IMG/VR virus record: IMGVR_UViG_3300025889_000109
Coordinates: 1-64,000 of that record
Source: a virus
DNA length: 64,000 bases
Reading direction: 5' to 3' (one strand)
Positions 14,047 to 22,362 of the stretch are shown here, piece by piece (within the stretch, counting starts at the first letter, position 1; the number at the start of each line of letters is the position of its first letter). The notes under the pieces were generated by a model that worked only from the letters and a program-made list of their open reading frames with translations, did no database searches and was not told where the DNA came from. Position numbers and translations under genes: made by a program.

Positions 14047-16257
14047 CTATTTAATTATTTGCGAGTGCATTCCTTTGTTATTAAATCTTTTTATTTGTAT
14101 ACCTAAATTTTGTTTTTCGTATTTTGGTTTTGGATGATATAAGTGCCTATTACAAGCCATAATAGCGAGCCCGGAACTAATAGTAGCGTCATATTTTGTT
14201 CTTTTATTTATATCAAATTTTGCCCAATCATTCAATGTTCTATTGAAATATATATTACCAGAATTACCTTCTTCGTTATAACCTACATATTTATCTATAT
14301 ATGATTCAATTGCAGCTGCATGAGCTTGCTTTATATCTTCAGAGGTGTTGGGTATTCCACCTATTTCTCTTTCTGTTACAGATAAATTATTCCAAACTTT
14401 ATCTGGTCTATTCATTGAAAATCCTCTGTAACCTCTTCGTTTTAAATGATATAGTAATCTTGGTTTGTTATTTTCCGCTAGTATTGGCATACCATAAAAA
14501 GCAATTGCCATAAGTACGTCTTCAAAAAATATTTCAGCGGTTTGAGGTCTTGCTACATATTCTAAAAAGAATGTATGCGGCGGTGCATCTTCCATACTAA
14601 ATGTGGTTAATCCGTGCAAAGAACCTTTTGATCCTACTCCATCGGTTGTGCCTGATATATCATATGAGTCACATCCAAAAGCGCCTATATGTTCATTACC
14701 AGGTACTTTAACCCCATTCTTTACTATTACATTGTTTTGCAGATTCTTAGGGGGTACCCATGAAACTAAAAACCTACCTTGAGGATTAGGAGTAAACATT
14801 ACTCTTGAATCTTTAATTCCATTTTCCCAAGAGAAAGATCCTTTTGTTACTAATCCGTCTCTTACAGCTTCCTCATTAAAATCAATTTGCTCATATATTT
14901 TAGCTAAATTGAATATACTATTTTTAGCTTCATCCCTAAATGCATGCTCTTCAGTGCGTGGAAATTGACGATAATATTCATTTAATCCGTCACTGTCGTG
15001 CTTTAATCCTTCAACTTCATTTTCCCAAAAGTCTATTACGCCTGTATCAATGTATTGACCATCGACTCCAAGTGTGGCTTCTTCTGGAGTATTAAAGACA
15101 GGGTATCCAAAAGCATCAATGTATCCTTCGTAGTTCCATTCCATAGGTATGAACAAACTATATAATCCCGAACTAGTCTGTCCATTTCTATTTCTTCGTG
15201 TAACATCTGAATCATAATAAAGCTTTTTAAAGTTATCACCTCCTTTGTCAAGAGCATTAGAGGTAGAGCCCATCATACATTTACCTATGATTCGACTACC
15301 AAGTCTTAGAGTTGTTTTTGTAACCCTCCAGTTATTTAATATATTATCAGGTCTTTCCCATTTACCAGATTCATCATGAACAAGTAATCTGAGTTTTTCA
15401 CCATCATAACTATTGTCCCCAGTATTTTTCCAGTCTATTGTTGTATCAAGCCCCTCGAGTATTTGCTTTTCACTCGTTTCTGCAATTGACTTTCTTGTAA
15501 GCTTTGATGCGGGTACGCGGTATGCAAGTTCCGATTTCGGCCTATCCATTCCATCTTGTATCGGTTTGAAAAAGAAGGGGTAATTGACCGAGATAGGTAC
15601 CACTTTATCGGTAAACATCTTCTTAGCATCAGATCCGGATTTTGATAATATCCCAAATCTAGCATCTGATGTAATTGTTGCCTGGTTAACAGTCTCTGCT
15701 GATGACATGAAACTAAACCCAGAGCGTCTGTTTTTAAGGTAGCACATTCCATAACATCTTTTATCTGCCTTGCATGCTTCCCAGAATATAAAGAATAATC
15801 TGTTTGCTTCCCTATAGTCTGGCTGCCCAACATCAATCTTGGTGTGCTGCAGGTACATGTAATGAGAACCAGTAATATAAGTAGGTATATTCTTGTTATA
15901 GAACCAATATCCTTCCTCGCGTTTGGTAAACTCTCTATCAATATATGCATACCATTTGTTTTTAAAAGCTTCAGGATAATTTTCCCAATCAAATATACTT
16001 TTTATATTTTTAAGCTCATTGGGCGGCTCGTGTGCAACCCATCTATTATTAGTGTTATCAATTTCTTTTGGTACAGATGGCAATGCTATACACAAATTCT
16101 GTATTTCAATTATTTCACCTATTGTACCGTCTTTACTGATAACTATAATATCGTATTCTTTATTATGACCATATTCCCATTTTTTATATCTGTTATTTTT
16201 TTTAATAACATTTTCTTTTATAGGATTTATAGTTTTAACTAAATATTGTTCGTACAT
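14047..16257 (-). CDS. terL: terminase large subunit
   Basis: This 736-aa packaging motor shows an ATPase domain in its first 380 residues. YGMCYLKNRRSGFSF (about residue 170-185) is a degenerate Walker A of the K-x-R-x-G-[FY]-S type, and LRLLVHDESG (about 290) is Walker B with the catalytic Glu. The C-terminal half holds the nuclease, with an acidic FGCDSYD near 527 and KRTKYDA near the end. The ITGSHYMYL segment precedes Walker A. Such Walker A variants are, to my knowledge, typical of crAss-like and marine Bacteroidetes phage terminases. It cuts concatemers and pumps DNA into proheads. Confidence 0.88.
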   Translation of the reverse strand: MYEQYLVKTINPIKENVIKKNNRYKKWEYGHNKEYDIIVISKDGTIGEIIEIQNLCIALPSVPKEIDNTNNRWVAHEPPNELKNIKSIFDWENYPEAFKNKWYAYIDREFTKREEGYWFYNKNIPTYITGSHYMYLQHTKIDVGQPDYREANRLFFIFWEACKADKRCYGMCYLKNRRSGFSFMSSAETVNQATITSDARFGILSKSGSDAKKMFTDKVVPISVNYPFFFKPIQDGMDRPKSELAYRVPASKLTRKSIAETSEKQILEGLDTTIDWKNTGDNSYDGEKLRLLVHDESGKWERPDNILNNWRVTKTTLRLGSRIIGKCMMGSTSNALDKGGDNFKKLYYDSDVTRRNRNGQTSSGLYSLFIPMEWNYEGYIDAFGYPVFNTPEEATLGVDGQYIDTGVIDFWENEVEGLKHDSDGLNEYYRQFPRTEEHAFRDEAKNSIFNLAKIYEQIDFNEEAVRDGLVTKGSFSWENGIKDSRVMFTPNPQGRFLVSWVPPKNLQNNVIVKNGVKVPGNEHIGAFGCDSYDISGTTDGVGSKGSLHGLTTFSMEDAPPHTFFLEYVARPQTAEIFFEDVLMAIAFYGMPILAENNKPRLLYHLKRRGYRGFSMNRPDKVWNNLSVTEREIGGIPNTSEDIKQAHAAAIESYIDKYVGYNEEGNSGNIYFNRTLNDWAKFDINKRTKYDATISSGLAIMACNRHLYHPKPKYEKQNLGIQIKRFNNKGMHSQIIK

Positions 16258-16532
16258 TATTTAGATCTTCTTTCAGCAAAACCTTTTAAACTTTCTTTGG
16301 TTTCAACTGGTTTATTTTCCATTAAATTCTTTTCAGCTTCAATACGTGAAAGAATTTCAAAAGCGTCAAATATTGCAAGCTTTTTAGTAGCAGCAGCATT
16401 TTTTAATCTATCCGCAGCAAGTTCATCCTCGCCACCATCCACAATTATTTCTTCTTCTGCTACTCTTATAAGCTCGTGTACTGCTTTATATCCAGCTTGG
16501 ACAATTTGTTTTTTAAGATCTTTTGCGTCCAT
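16257..16532 (-). CDS. putative terminase small subunit
   Basis: I chose ATG 16532 rather than the upstream ATG 16568, because the extra residues are a hydrophobic run unlike the rest; the product is 91 aa. It is helical (DAKDLKKQIVQAGYKAVHEL, AADRLKNAAATKKLAIFDA) and ends GFAERRS. It abuts terL (the ATG of terL overlaps its stop) and is the only candidate for a DNA-recognition subunit there. Size and position favour TerS, but no clear helix-turn-helix is visible. Confidence 0.55.
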   Translation of the reverse strand: MDAKDLKKQIVQAGYKAVHELIRVAEEEIIVDGGEDELAADRLKNAAATKKLAIFDAFEILSRIEAEKNLMENKPVETKESLKGFAERRSK

Positions 16533-16536
16533 TATA

Positions 16537-17088
16537 TTAAATAAAATTATAATTATTAAATTTATCATTAAGGCACCTTTCTTTTATTGTTTTATGTGTA
16601 GTATTTAAAGCTTTTGCACATTCCCTTAATGAATTATATTGAATATTATCAACTTCTAATTTAATTCTATTTTTTTGACCCAGCATATCATTATGCTTTT
16701 GCTCAGCACTTAATTTTCTGCCTTTTAAGGTATTTGATATTTTTTTATTTCTTTCTTTTGAATATATAATATTATTTGCTCCCTCACCTCCATCAGTCAT
16801 ATTATATAAGCATCCTGTATTTAAATCTTTTCTGCCATATAAACAAATAAATTCTTTTTCCTTATCTATAGCCTGCTCTTTTGTTAAATTTTCAAAAAGA
16901 ATTTCAACTTCATATTCTGATTTATTCAGAACGCTAAGCCAAGCTTTATTTCTGTATTTTTTAGAATATGGTCTATATTTATCTTTAAATATACCAATAT
17001 AAAATGGTTCATTTTTATCTAAGCGTATATGCCTATAAACTCCCCACCCATTTTGGATTGTATTCGATTTCAGTTCCTTTGCGTTCAT
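16537..17088 (-). CDS. free-standing GIY-YIG homing endonuclease
   Basis: From ATG 17088 (183 aa) the protein shows GVYRHIRL and FYIGI at residues 16-33, which is the GIY-YIG core. A downstream AIDKEKEFICLYGR supplies the conserved Glu, and YNMTDGGEGA is the usual segment of phage seg-like enzymes. The C-terminus has a NUMOD-like DNA-binding part (SLRECAKALNTTHKTIKERC). It overlaps the 3' end of the upstream gene by 56 nt and separates it from the terminase genes. Free-standing homing endonucleases spread by cutting relatives that lack them. An in-frame upstream start at 17139 is less likely. Confidence 0.85.
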   Translation of the reverse strand: MNAKELKSNTIQNGWGVYRHIRLDKNEPFYIGIFKDKYRPYSKKYRNKAWLSVLNKSEYEVEILFENLTKEQAIDKEKEFICLYGRKDLNTGCLYNMTDGGEGANNIIYSKERNKKISNTLKGRKLSAEQKHNDMLGQKNRIKLEVDNIQYNSLRECAKALNTTHKTIKERCLNDKFNNYNFI

Positions 17089-17641
17089 ATTTAATTGAAA
17101 TTGAATTAAGTGGTACTCTATATAATTTTTCTGAGTCAATTATAAACTCATATTCGCTATTTGGTGTAAAACCAATCAAATCATTATCTTGTAGTCCAAA
17201 AGCTTTTATATCGTCTCCTAAATGCTTTAAAACACCAATTAATGGTTCTTCTTTAGTATCATAAAATATATTTAGACTATGTATTGGTTTTACAAAGCAG
17301 AAACCGCTTGGAGTATACCATTTACCATTCCTTTTGTACAAAAATATTTGATCTGAAAAACAAAAGTATTTGTTTTCTTCAAAATAATTACGACTGTTTT
17401 TTTCATTGCCGCGAATATCATAATATCTTCTAAATACATTATGGTGAATAATTACTTCATCACCTATTTGTAAATCATATTCATCTTTAATAATAGGAGT
17501 TTCAATTATAATACCATTCCTATTTACAAATTTATGATCTTCTATTGATGTATTTAATATTAATTCCTTGTCTTCAACATTTTTCTTATTATTGTATCTT
17601 CCTTCAATTGGTTCTACAATATAAGCATGTGTATGCTTCAT
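17033..17641 (-). CDS. conserved phage protein with co-chaperonin-like barrel features
   Basis: This 202-aa protein contains IIIETPII, then LQIGDEVIIHHNVFRRYYD, later FCFVKPI, an arrangement reminiscent of the GroES-like beta-barrel (a GD-x-V turn after a barrel strand), but much longer than a standard Cpn10. It is conserved in my memory of Bacteroidetes phages and has no assigned function. It follows the small 72-aa gene by sharing its stop/start region, and its 3' end is overlapped by the homing endonuclease gene. Treat any chaperonin role as speculation. Confidence 0.55.
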   Translation of the reverse strand: MKHTHAYIVEPIEGRYNNKKNVEDKELILNTSIEDHKFVNRNGIIIETPIIKDEYDLQIGDEVIIHHNVFRRYYDIRGNEKNSRNYFEENKYFCFSDQIFLYKRNGKWYTPSGFCFVKPIHSLNIFYDTKEEPLIGVLKHLGDDIKAFGLQDNDLIGFTPNSEYEFIIDSEKLYRVPLNSISIKYERKGTEIEYNPKWVGSL

Positions 17642-17859
17642 TAATAATCTAGATTAAATTCAATTGATATTGCCATGTTTTTATTAAAATGTTTCCAAGG
17701 CAATACTTCGTCATTCTTTTTTATATATATTACGTATCCTTCTTCTTCTTCAAGTATTTCAGATATTGTATGGCCTCCAAATACTTCTTGGCCAATTGAA
17801 TAATGCATTGCGTCGTTTTTATAATCACGACCAATACTAATTTTTCTTATTAAATTCAT
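17641..17859 (-). CDS. small conserved phage protein (MNLIRKISIG family)
   Basis: The 72-aa product starts MNLIRKISIGRDYKNDAMHY and has a beta-strand pattern ending in SIEFNLDY. I recognise the opening as a family common next to structural genes in marine Bacteroidetes phages; its role is unknown. The stop codon overlaps the start of the next gene, so the pair is translationally coupled. Confidence 0.65.
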   Translation of the reverse strand: MNLIRKISIGRDYKNDAMHYSIGQEVFGGHTISEILEEEEGYVIYIKKNDEVLPWKHFNKNMAISIEFNLDY

Positions 17860-17886
17860 TTTTATTTTATTTAATTTTTCTATTGT

Positions 17887-17928
17887 TTATGCTATTGCAT
17901 TAAATCCGTAAATCTTTAATTGTTCCAT
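17887..17928 (-). pseudogene. micro-ORF, possible remnant of a small membrane protein
   Basis: ATG at 17928 opens a 13-codon frame, MEQLKIYGFNAIA, then stop. This resembles the first residues of small holin-like membrane proteins found in marine phages, but the membrane segment is absent. It could be a decayed gene, a leader peptide or chance. Confidence 0.2.
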
Positions 17929-17929
17929 T

Positions 17930-18610
17930 TTATTCGTTGTATAACGCAGAAATTTCATCGATATCAAGAACCCTTGAAAAAATATACATTTGGTCAACAA
18001 TTACATTTGGTATGTGAAAACTACCATAAGACGAACGACCAAAAACGCATTGTGATGCATTTGGTAAATCGGTTCCATCAGCAGTGTAGCTTCTACTGAA
18101 GCTTCCATTTACATAAGTTGAAACGGTGTTAGTACTACTATCGTAAGTAACAACACAATGATAATAATTTGTATTGTCATAAGCGGGAAAATCGTTTGAA
18201 GAAAAATCGTCATAAGCGCCTCCGCCATAAATTTGTCTATTTGTTCCGTCATCTCTAACAGAAAAGACATAACCTGTTGAAATACTACCTTTACTTAACA
18301 ATTTATGAACCGAATTTGTCGGAATTCCGTTAAATTTTAGCCAAGCAGAAGCACTATAAGATTCAAATGCACCGCCCGAAGTAAAATCCATTGAAATTGT
18401 GGCATATTCACTGCTTCCATTAAAATTTGTTCCATAAGTATCGAATTTGGAATTTGTTGAATATTCAAAAGTTCCACTTGCAACACTCATGTTGTAGTTT
18501 CCCGTTTCATCATTTAAGTTGTTTTCAAACTTATACAATGCATCGTAATCGGTAGGAATACCACCTGCAGCACCACCCACTTGGTCAATAAGTCTTTTAT
18601 TTAATCCCAT
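17930..18610 (-). CDS. LamG/concanavalin-like tail fibre tip
   Basis: The 226-aa protein opens GLNKRLIDQVGGAAGG, then DALYKFENNLNDETGNYN, the standard beginning of a LamG/Laminin_G_3 jelly roll. It continues with SASAWLKFNG, a YYHCVVTYD strand and YVNGSF, and ends FSRVLDIDEISALYNE, the usual closing helix. Such domains bind carbohydrate or calcium and often form receptor-binding tips. It is the last gene of the fibre cluster. A host-surface adhesin is the likely role. Confidence 0.8.
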   Translation of the reverse strand: MGLNKRLIDQVGGAAGGIPTDYDALYKFENNLNDETGNYNMSVASGTFEYSTNSKFDTYGTNFNGSSEYATISMDFTSGGAFESYSASAWLKFNGIPTNSVHKLLSKGSISTGYVFSVRDDGTNRQIYGGGAYDDFSSNDFPAYDNTNYYHCVVTYDSSTNTVSTYVNGSFSRSYTADGTDLPNASQCVFGRSSYGSFHIPNVIVDQMYIFSRVLDIDEISALYNE

Positions 18611-19099
18611 TTATATAAAACTTGGAAGTTCATAATCAATAACACTTGCCTTTGTTGTTAAAGCATTTATTTCTGCCTCCTTATCATTTGCTTCATTTCT
18701 TAAATTAGCTCTTTCGTATTTAATTGTATCAGGAGTAACAACACCTGTTTCAGACTCTCTAACAATATACCAATCAGTTTTTGCAAGTTGTGAATTGTAC
18801 ATTGCTTTTAAATTAGCAATCTTTTGTTCTTTTAATTCAGCAACCGTTTGGGTGTATGTTCTTGATTCTACGGGATAAGTAAATACTTCAGCATCCGCAT
18901 CAAAAAATATGTCGCCAAGTCGTTCCGATTGTTTTGTAGCTGGGGTCACTACAGGATAGAATCCATAGGAAGCTCCATCTGTTATGTTTAAATGTGTTCC
19001 ATTCTCATCATTCCAAACCTTTGGGAGTTTAGAAAATGTTTTTATAGTTCCGTTTAAATCTATTGCTATCATACCGCTTCTTGACTTATAGATGCCCAC
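18611..19099 (-). CDS. tail fibre-associated protein with assembly-chaperone-like C-terminus
   Basis: The 162-aa protein has a short beta-rich start (GMIAIDLNGTIKTF) and a helical second half. That half contains QLAKTDWYIVRESETG, similar to the tail-assembly-chaperone segment R-x-x-x-L-x-x-TDW common at the end of fibre operons. Its stop is 1 nt from the LamG gene start, and its start overlaps the upstream 116-aa gene by 31 nt. It may assist trimerisation or attachment of the neighbouring fibre. Function is inferred. Confidence 0.5.
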   Translation of the reverse strand: MGIYKSRSGMIAIDLNGTIKTFSKLPKVWNDENGTHLNITDGASYGFYPVVTPATKQSERLGDIFFDADAEVFTYPVESRTYTQTVAELKEQKIANLKAMYNSQLAKTDWYIVRESETGVVTPDTIKYERANLRNEANDKEAEINALTTKASVIDYELPSFI

Positions 19100-19419
19100 T
19101 GTTCAGTTGCACCGTTGGTTGCTACTATTTGAATTAGGTTTGATACTGTCCCATCATATGTCCCAGATATAACCTTAACTGACGCTGGAAGAGTCAATGT
19201 AAAGTCCCCTGTGATTACAAGGTCTTTAACCATCCCAGTTGATACGTTTGAAAATGTCAATGTATCGTTTGCTGTTAATGTCTTAGTAAACACTTGAGCT
19301 GTATTAAAGTCTACATCGCTTGCAGATAATGCAGCAGCTGTTGTAAACTCAGCCCCAAGTTTATCATATGATACAGCATCGTCATTTAATACTGCTGATG
19401 TTACTCTAGTTAAAGCCAT
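19069..19419 (-). CDS. short tail fibre-like protein
   Basis: A 116-aa Thr/Val/Ala-rich protein beginning MALTRVTSAVLNDDAVSYDKL, like many fibre N-termini of this group that attach to the tail. The remainder is strand-rich (TLTANDTLTFSNV, FTLTLPASV). It starts like the 499-aa fibre gene (MALTKLTTDLI), suggesting shared attachment. Confidence 0.6.
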   Translation of the reverse strand: MALTRVTSAVLNDDAVSYDKLGAEFTTAAALSASDVDFNTAQVFTKTLTANDTLTFSNVSTGMVKDLVITGDFTLTLPASVKVISGTYDGTVSNLIQIVATNGATEQWASISQEAV

Positions 19420-19446
19420 AATTATTTATTTATTCTGTTTTTTTTA

Positions 19447-19731
19447 TTAATATTCAGCGTCTTTTAAAAACAAAGAGTTAAATATTGTGTTGTCCTCTAA
19501 CGCCACTGCTTCATGAAAAACATTAGCCGGCAGCGTAATACTATTTGTTATTTTATTCAATATATGTTTTTCACTACCTATTGTTATAAGCATACTTCCT
19601 GAAAGAACATCTATTGTATGCTCCGCTTTATGTTCGTGTCCAGGTAATCCATAGCCTTTATTTACAAAATAATTAAAAACATTTACATTCCCAAAACTAT
19701 AAGTATATTCTACGTCTTTAGCTAAAACCAT
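19447..19731 (-). CDS. cupin-domain protein in fibre cluster
   Basis: This 94-aa protein has GYGLPGHEHKAEHTIDVLSG, a cupin motif 1 with its metal-binding His/Glu residues, followed by ITLPANVFHEAVALED, cupin motif 2 with the last His. A single-domain cupin binds a metal, and can act as an enzyme or simply a structural or sugar-binding fold. Its place between fibre genes points to a tail-associated or fibre-modifying role, but this is inference. Confidence 0.75.
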   Translation of the reverse strand: MVLAKDVEYTYSFGNVNVFNYFVNKGYGLPGHEHKAEHTIDVLSGSMLITIGSEKHILNKITNSITLPANVFHEAVALEDNTIFNSLFLKDAEY

Positions 19732-19732
19732 A

Positions 19733-21232
19733 TTAATAAAATAATCTTACTACTCCATTTGCTCCATTACCGCCTGTTCTACCATTATAATTAGAGTGGG
19801 CTTCGGGCTGGTCATTAATAGCGGCTGTGATAGTTGGTGCAAATCCATTACCCGCTGACCCTGTTGAATTTATAGTTGAATTTGTTCCAGATGTAGATAA
19901 GTTACCAAATGAGGTTTGTCCTCCCGCTGCTCCAGCGCTACCACCTCGTGGACCATTTGAACCGTTCGCATAGCCCCCTCTAAAATAACCACCTACACCA
20001 CCAGCGCCTCCAGCACCGATAGTTACAGAAATTGAATCCCCAGGAGTAGTTGATATTGTTGTTGGAGAAGTATATACAGCACCACCGCCATTACCGCCCG
20101 CTCCACCTACGTAATTTCCTCCAGTTGAACCAGATCCACCTTTGTATGAACTAGCAGCCCCAACACCACCGCCAGCTCCGCCACCACCCGTAGCATATCC
20201 ACAACCGCCACCAGAGCCGCCGCCGCCACCGCCGCCGCCACCAGCAGCTAATTCCACTTGAACGGATGTAATGCCAATAGGAACAGTCCATGTGCCCGAA
20301 GTCGTTATAAGCTCAGAAGTTTGATCTCTAAATGAAATAGAAAACGCCCGTGGCGTAGATTGCCCTTCGTTATCTGTAGCCGTAATTGTAAAATTAAAAG
20401 TTGTTACACCAGGATTGTACATAGTACCCGTAATGTCACCTGTACTCGTATTTAAAGAAAAACCATTTGGTAATGATCCTGATGTTAATGAATACGTTAT
20501 TGTTCCGTTATCTGGCTCTGTTGCTCGTACAGGTATTGTTACATTTCCTGTATTAGTTCTTAATAAAGAAGCCAACGATCCAGAAGGAGTTGTCCATGCT
20601 GGCACCCCGTTATAAGATATACCATTTACAGAAGTTGCAACAAATCCGCCATTACCCGTTACTACTACATTGTAGTCTCCAGCAGATAAAGCAGGCGTTG
20701 TAAACCTTAATTCTGTTCCAGAAATATAGGTTACAGAAGATACTGTTGTACTCCCTATAGTTACTGTTGAACTTGGTATAAAATTTGTCCCTATAATAGT
20801 TATAGTTTCACCACCTGCAGGATCAGTAGCTGTATTTGATCCTGAATAACTAATAGATGTAATTGTAGGAGTAGTACCAGAACCTGATGATTCTGTAACT
20901 AAAAGCCAACCTCTTCCGCTGCCTGAATAAACAAGCCTAGCTGTTTGTTCGTTTGTATCTAATGTTAAATTATTATTTGCTCCTTTTATATTTAAAGAAC
21001 CTGGATTTATAATAATATTATTAGTAGAAGCAGAAGAAGAATAATCTACTATGATAATCTCATCCCCTATTAATGGGTTTGAAGGCAATGTAACTGTTAT
21101 TGCAGCTGAAGAAGTATTTAATAAATATCCCTCTCCGCTTACTGCTGTAAAATCTTCAGTTTTAGGGTCAGCTTGCCAGTCTGTCCCTAAAGAGCCGTCA
21201 ATTAAATCTGTTGTAAGTTTTGTTAATGCCAT
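19733..21232 (-). CDS. tail fibre with TIG and Ig-like domains and glycine-rich tip
   Basis: The 499-aa protein has four visible parts. An N-terminal attachment and beta region spans about residues 1-120. An IPT/TIG domain runs from TITSISYSG to VNGISYNG, followed by a putative Ig (He_PIG) domain starting VPAWTTPSGSL and ending STPRAFSISF. The C-terminal part from about residue 330 is very Gly-rich (GGGGGGGG near the start) and resembles glycine-rich receptor-binding tips. The TIG-Ig cassette is closely shared with the 540-aa fibre at 31201-32823, while the tips differ, implying domain swapping. Confidence 0.8.
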   Translation of the reverse strand: MALTKLTTDLIDGSLGTDWQADPKTEDFTAVSGEGYLLNTSSAAITVTLPSNPLIGDEIIIVDYSSSASTNNIIINPGSLNIKGANNNLTLDTNEQTARLVYSGSGRGWLLVTESSGSGTTPTITSISYSGSNTATDPAGGETITIIGTNFIPSSTVTIGSTTVSSVTYISGTELRFTTPALSAGDYNVVVTGNGGFVATSVNGISYNGVPAWTTPSGSLASLLRTNTGNVTIPVRATEPDNGTITYSLTSGSLPNGFSLNTSTGDITGTMYNPGVTTFNFTITATDNEGQSTPRAFSISFRDQTSELITTSGTWTVPIGITSVQVELAAGGGGGGGGGSGGGCGYATGGGGAGGGVGAASSYKGGSGSTGGNYVGGAGGNGGGAVYTSPTTISTTPGDSISVTIGAGGAGGVGGYFRGGYANGSNGPRGGSAGAAGGQTSFGNLSTSGTNSTINSTGSAGNGFAPTITAAINDQPEAHSNYNGRTGGNGANGVVRLFY

Positions 21233-21248
21233 AGTGCAAAATTACAAT

Positions 21249-21575
21249 TTATAATTCAGCTGGTGCTGTTGGTTTTATATTTGGAAAATCTTCTGTTGTT
21301 GTCCAGTCTCTTAATTGTTGTCTGTATGTTATCCAAGCTGCGTGATTTGGAAAATCTGTTAATGGAACTATGAAGTCTGTTCTTGCGAGCTCTGTGTTTC
21401 TCCAAATTTTAGATTGAATTGCATTAGAATTGCTTATAGCTTCTTGCGATGCTTCAATATGATGTTTTTTAACAACAAGTCCATCTGAATATGTATACTC
21501 TATTAAATCATTATTAATAGGATTTTCATTTCTTGATGAATCAGTTAAGTTTATTTTATTAATAATAGTTCTCAT
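21249..21575 (-). CDS. tail assembly chaperone-like small protein
   Basis: The 108-aa protein has a C-terminal stretch RNTELARTDFIVPLTDFPNH followed by YRQQLRDW. This matches the phage tail-fibre assembly chaperone pattern (W/R-N-x-x-L-x-x-TD, then YRQ-x-LRD). The N-terminus is short and beta-rich. It lies between two fibre genes, fitting a chaperone or distal cap. Confidence comes from the clear motif. Confidence 0.7.
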   Translation of the reverse strand: MRTIINKINLTDSSRNENPINNDLIEYTYSDGLVVKKHHIEASQEAISNSNAIQSKIWRNTELARTDFIVPLTDFPNHAAWITYRQQLRDWTTTEDFPNIKPTAPAEL

Positions 21576-21577
21576 AA

Positions 21578-22351
21578 TTACAATGTTTGTAATAAACAGC
21601 CTGCTTGACCATATCCTGTCCCACTGGTTGCGTATGCTTGGTTCACATAATATTCTACCTTACAAGAATTTTCAAAATATAACTTAGGAAGATCTCCAGC
21701 ATATATTGCAGCCTCTGTTGGTAATACTGATTGCCAAGATGTGGAAGCAGGGGTAAGCCCCGCTTTAATTGTTATATAGTCAGAAGACGCTGATGGATAT
21801 TGAAGATACGAAGATCTTGAAAGTACCAGCGGGCTTGGTATTGAACTATTGGAAGCTGTGCTCCATCCAGTCCATATATTAGCGCCTAACCAACAACCAA
21901 GAAGCATTGCATAATTCCCTGACGTATTTACAGCATTTGCAAGTATTTCGTTTGTAAAAGTATATACAGTGCCATCAATTGTTAATCTAACGGAAGATTG
22001 AGTACCAACGGTGCTTTGAGCTTCATGAGGCGTAATAACCCAAAATAAAAATCCACCGTTTGTTGCGCCTGTAATGTCAGCTATAGTATTCCATTGAGCA
22101 TCATTAGATGTTGTTAGTGCGTGAGTATAAAAATTTGGCGATAATTGGTATCCATTAGTAGTAGCCCAGCTAATGTCATTTGCGCTTGTCCCACCTACTC
22201 CAACATAATTTGTATATTGGCTTGCTTGTCTTGCCCATGCCTGCGTTGGCTTTGTATAAACATTGTTATATATTTCGCCACCTACTTCTTTTGTTATTGC
22301 CTGTGATGGACCGCCTCCTGCTGCTGGAAAAAAATCTGAAAAATTACTCAT
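21578..22351 (-). CDS. tail fibre / adhesin-like protein
   Basis: The 257-aa protein opens with a Gly-rich start (SDFFPAAGGGPSQAIT), then a Trp/Tyr/Ser-rich beta fold without recognised catalytic residues. It ends GTGYGQAGCLLQTL. It lies inside the fibre run and has the composition of a receptor-binding domain. No family is recognised with certainty. Confidence 0.55.
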   Translation of the reverse strand: MSNFSDFFPAAGGGPSQAITKEVGGEIYNNVYTKPTQAWARQASQYTNYVGVGGTSANDISWATTNGYQLSPNFYTHALTTSNDAQWNTIADITGATNGGFLFWVITPHEAQSTVGTQSSVRLTIDGTVYTFTNEILANAVNTSGNYAMLLGCWLGANIWTGWSTASNSSIPSPLVLSRSSYLQYPSASSDYITIKAGLTPASTSWQSVLPTEAAIYAGDLPKLYFENSCKVEYYVNQAYATSGTGYGQAGCLLQTL

Positions 22352-22362
22352 AATTTATTTAT

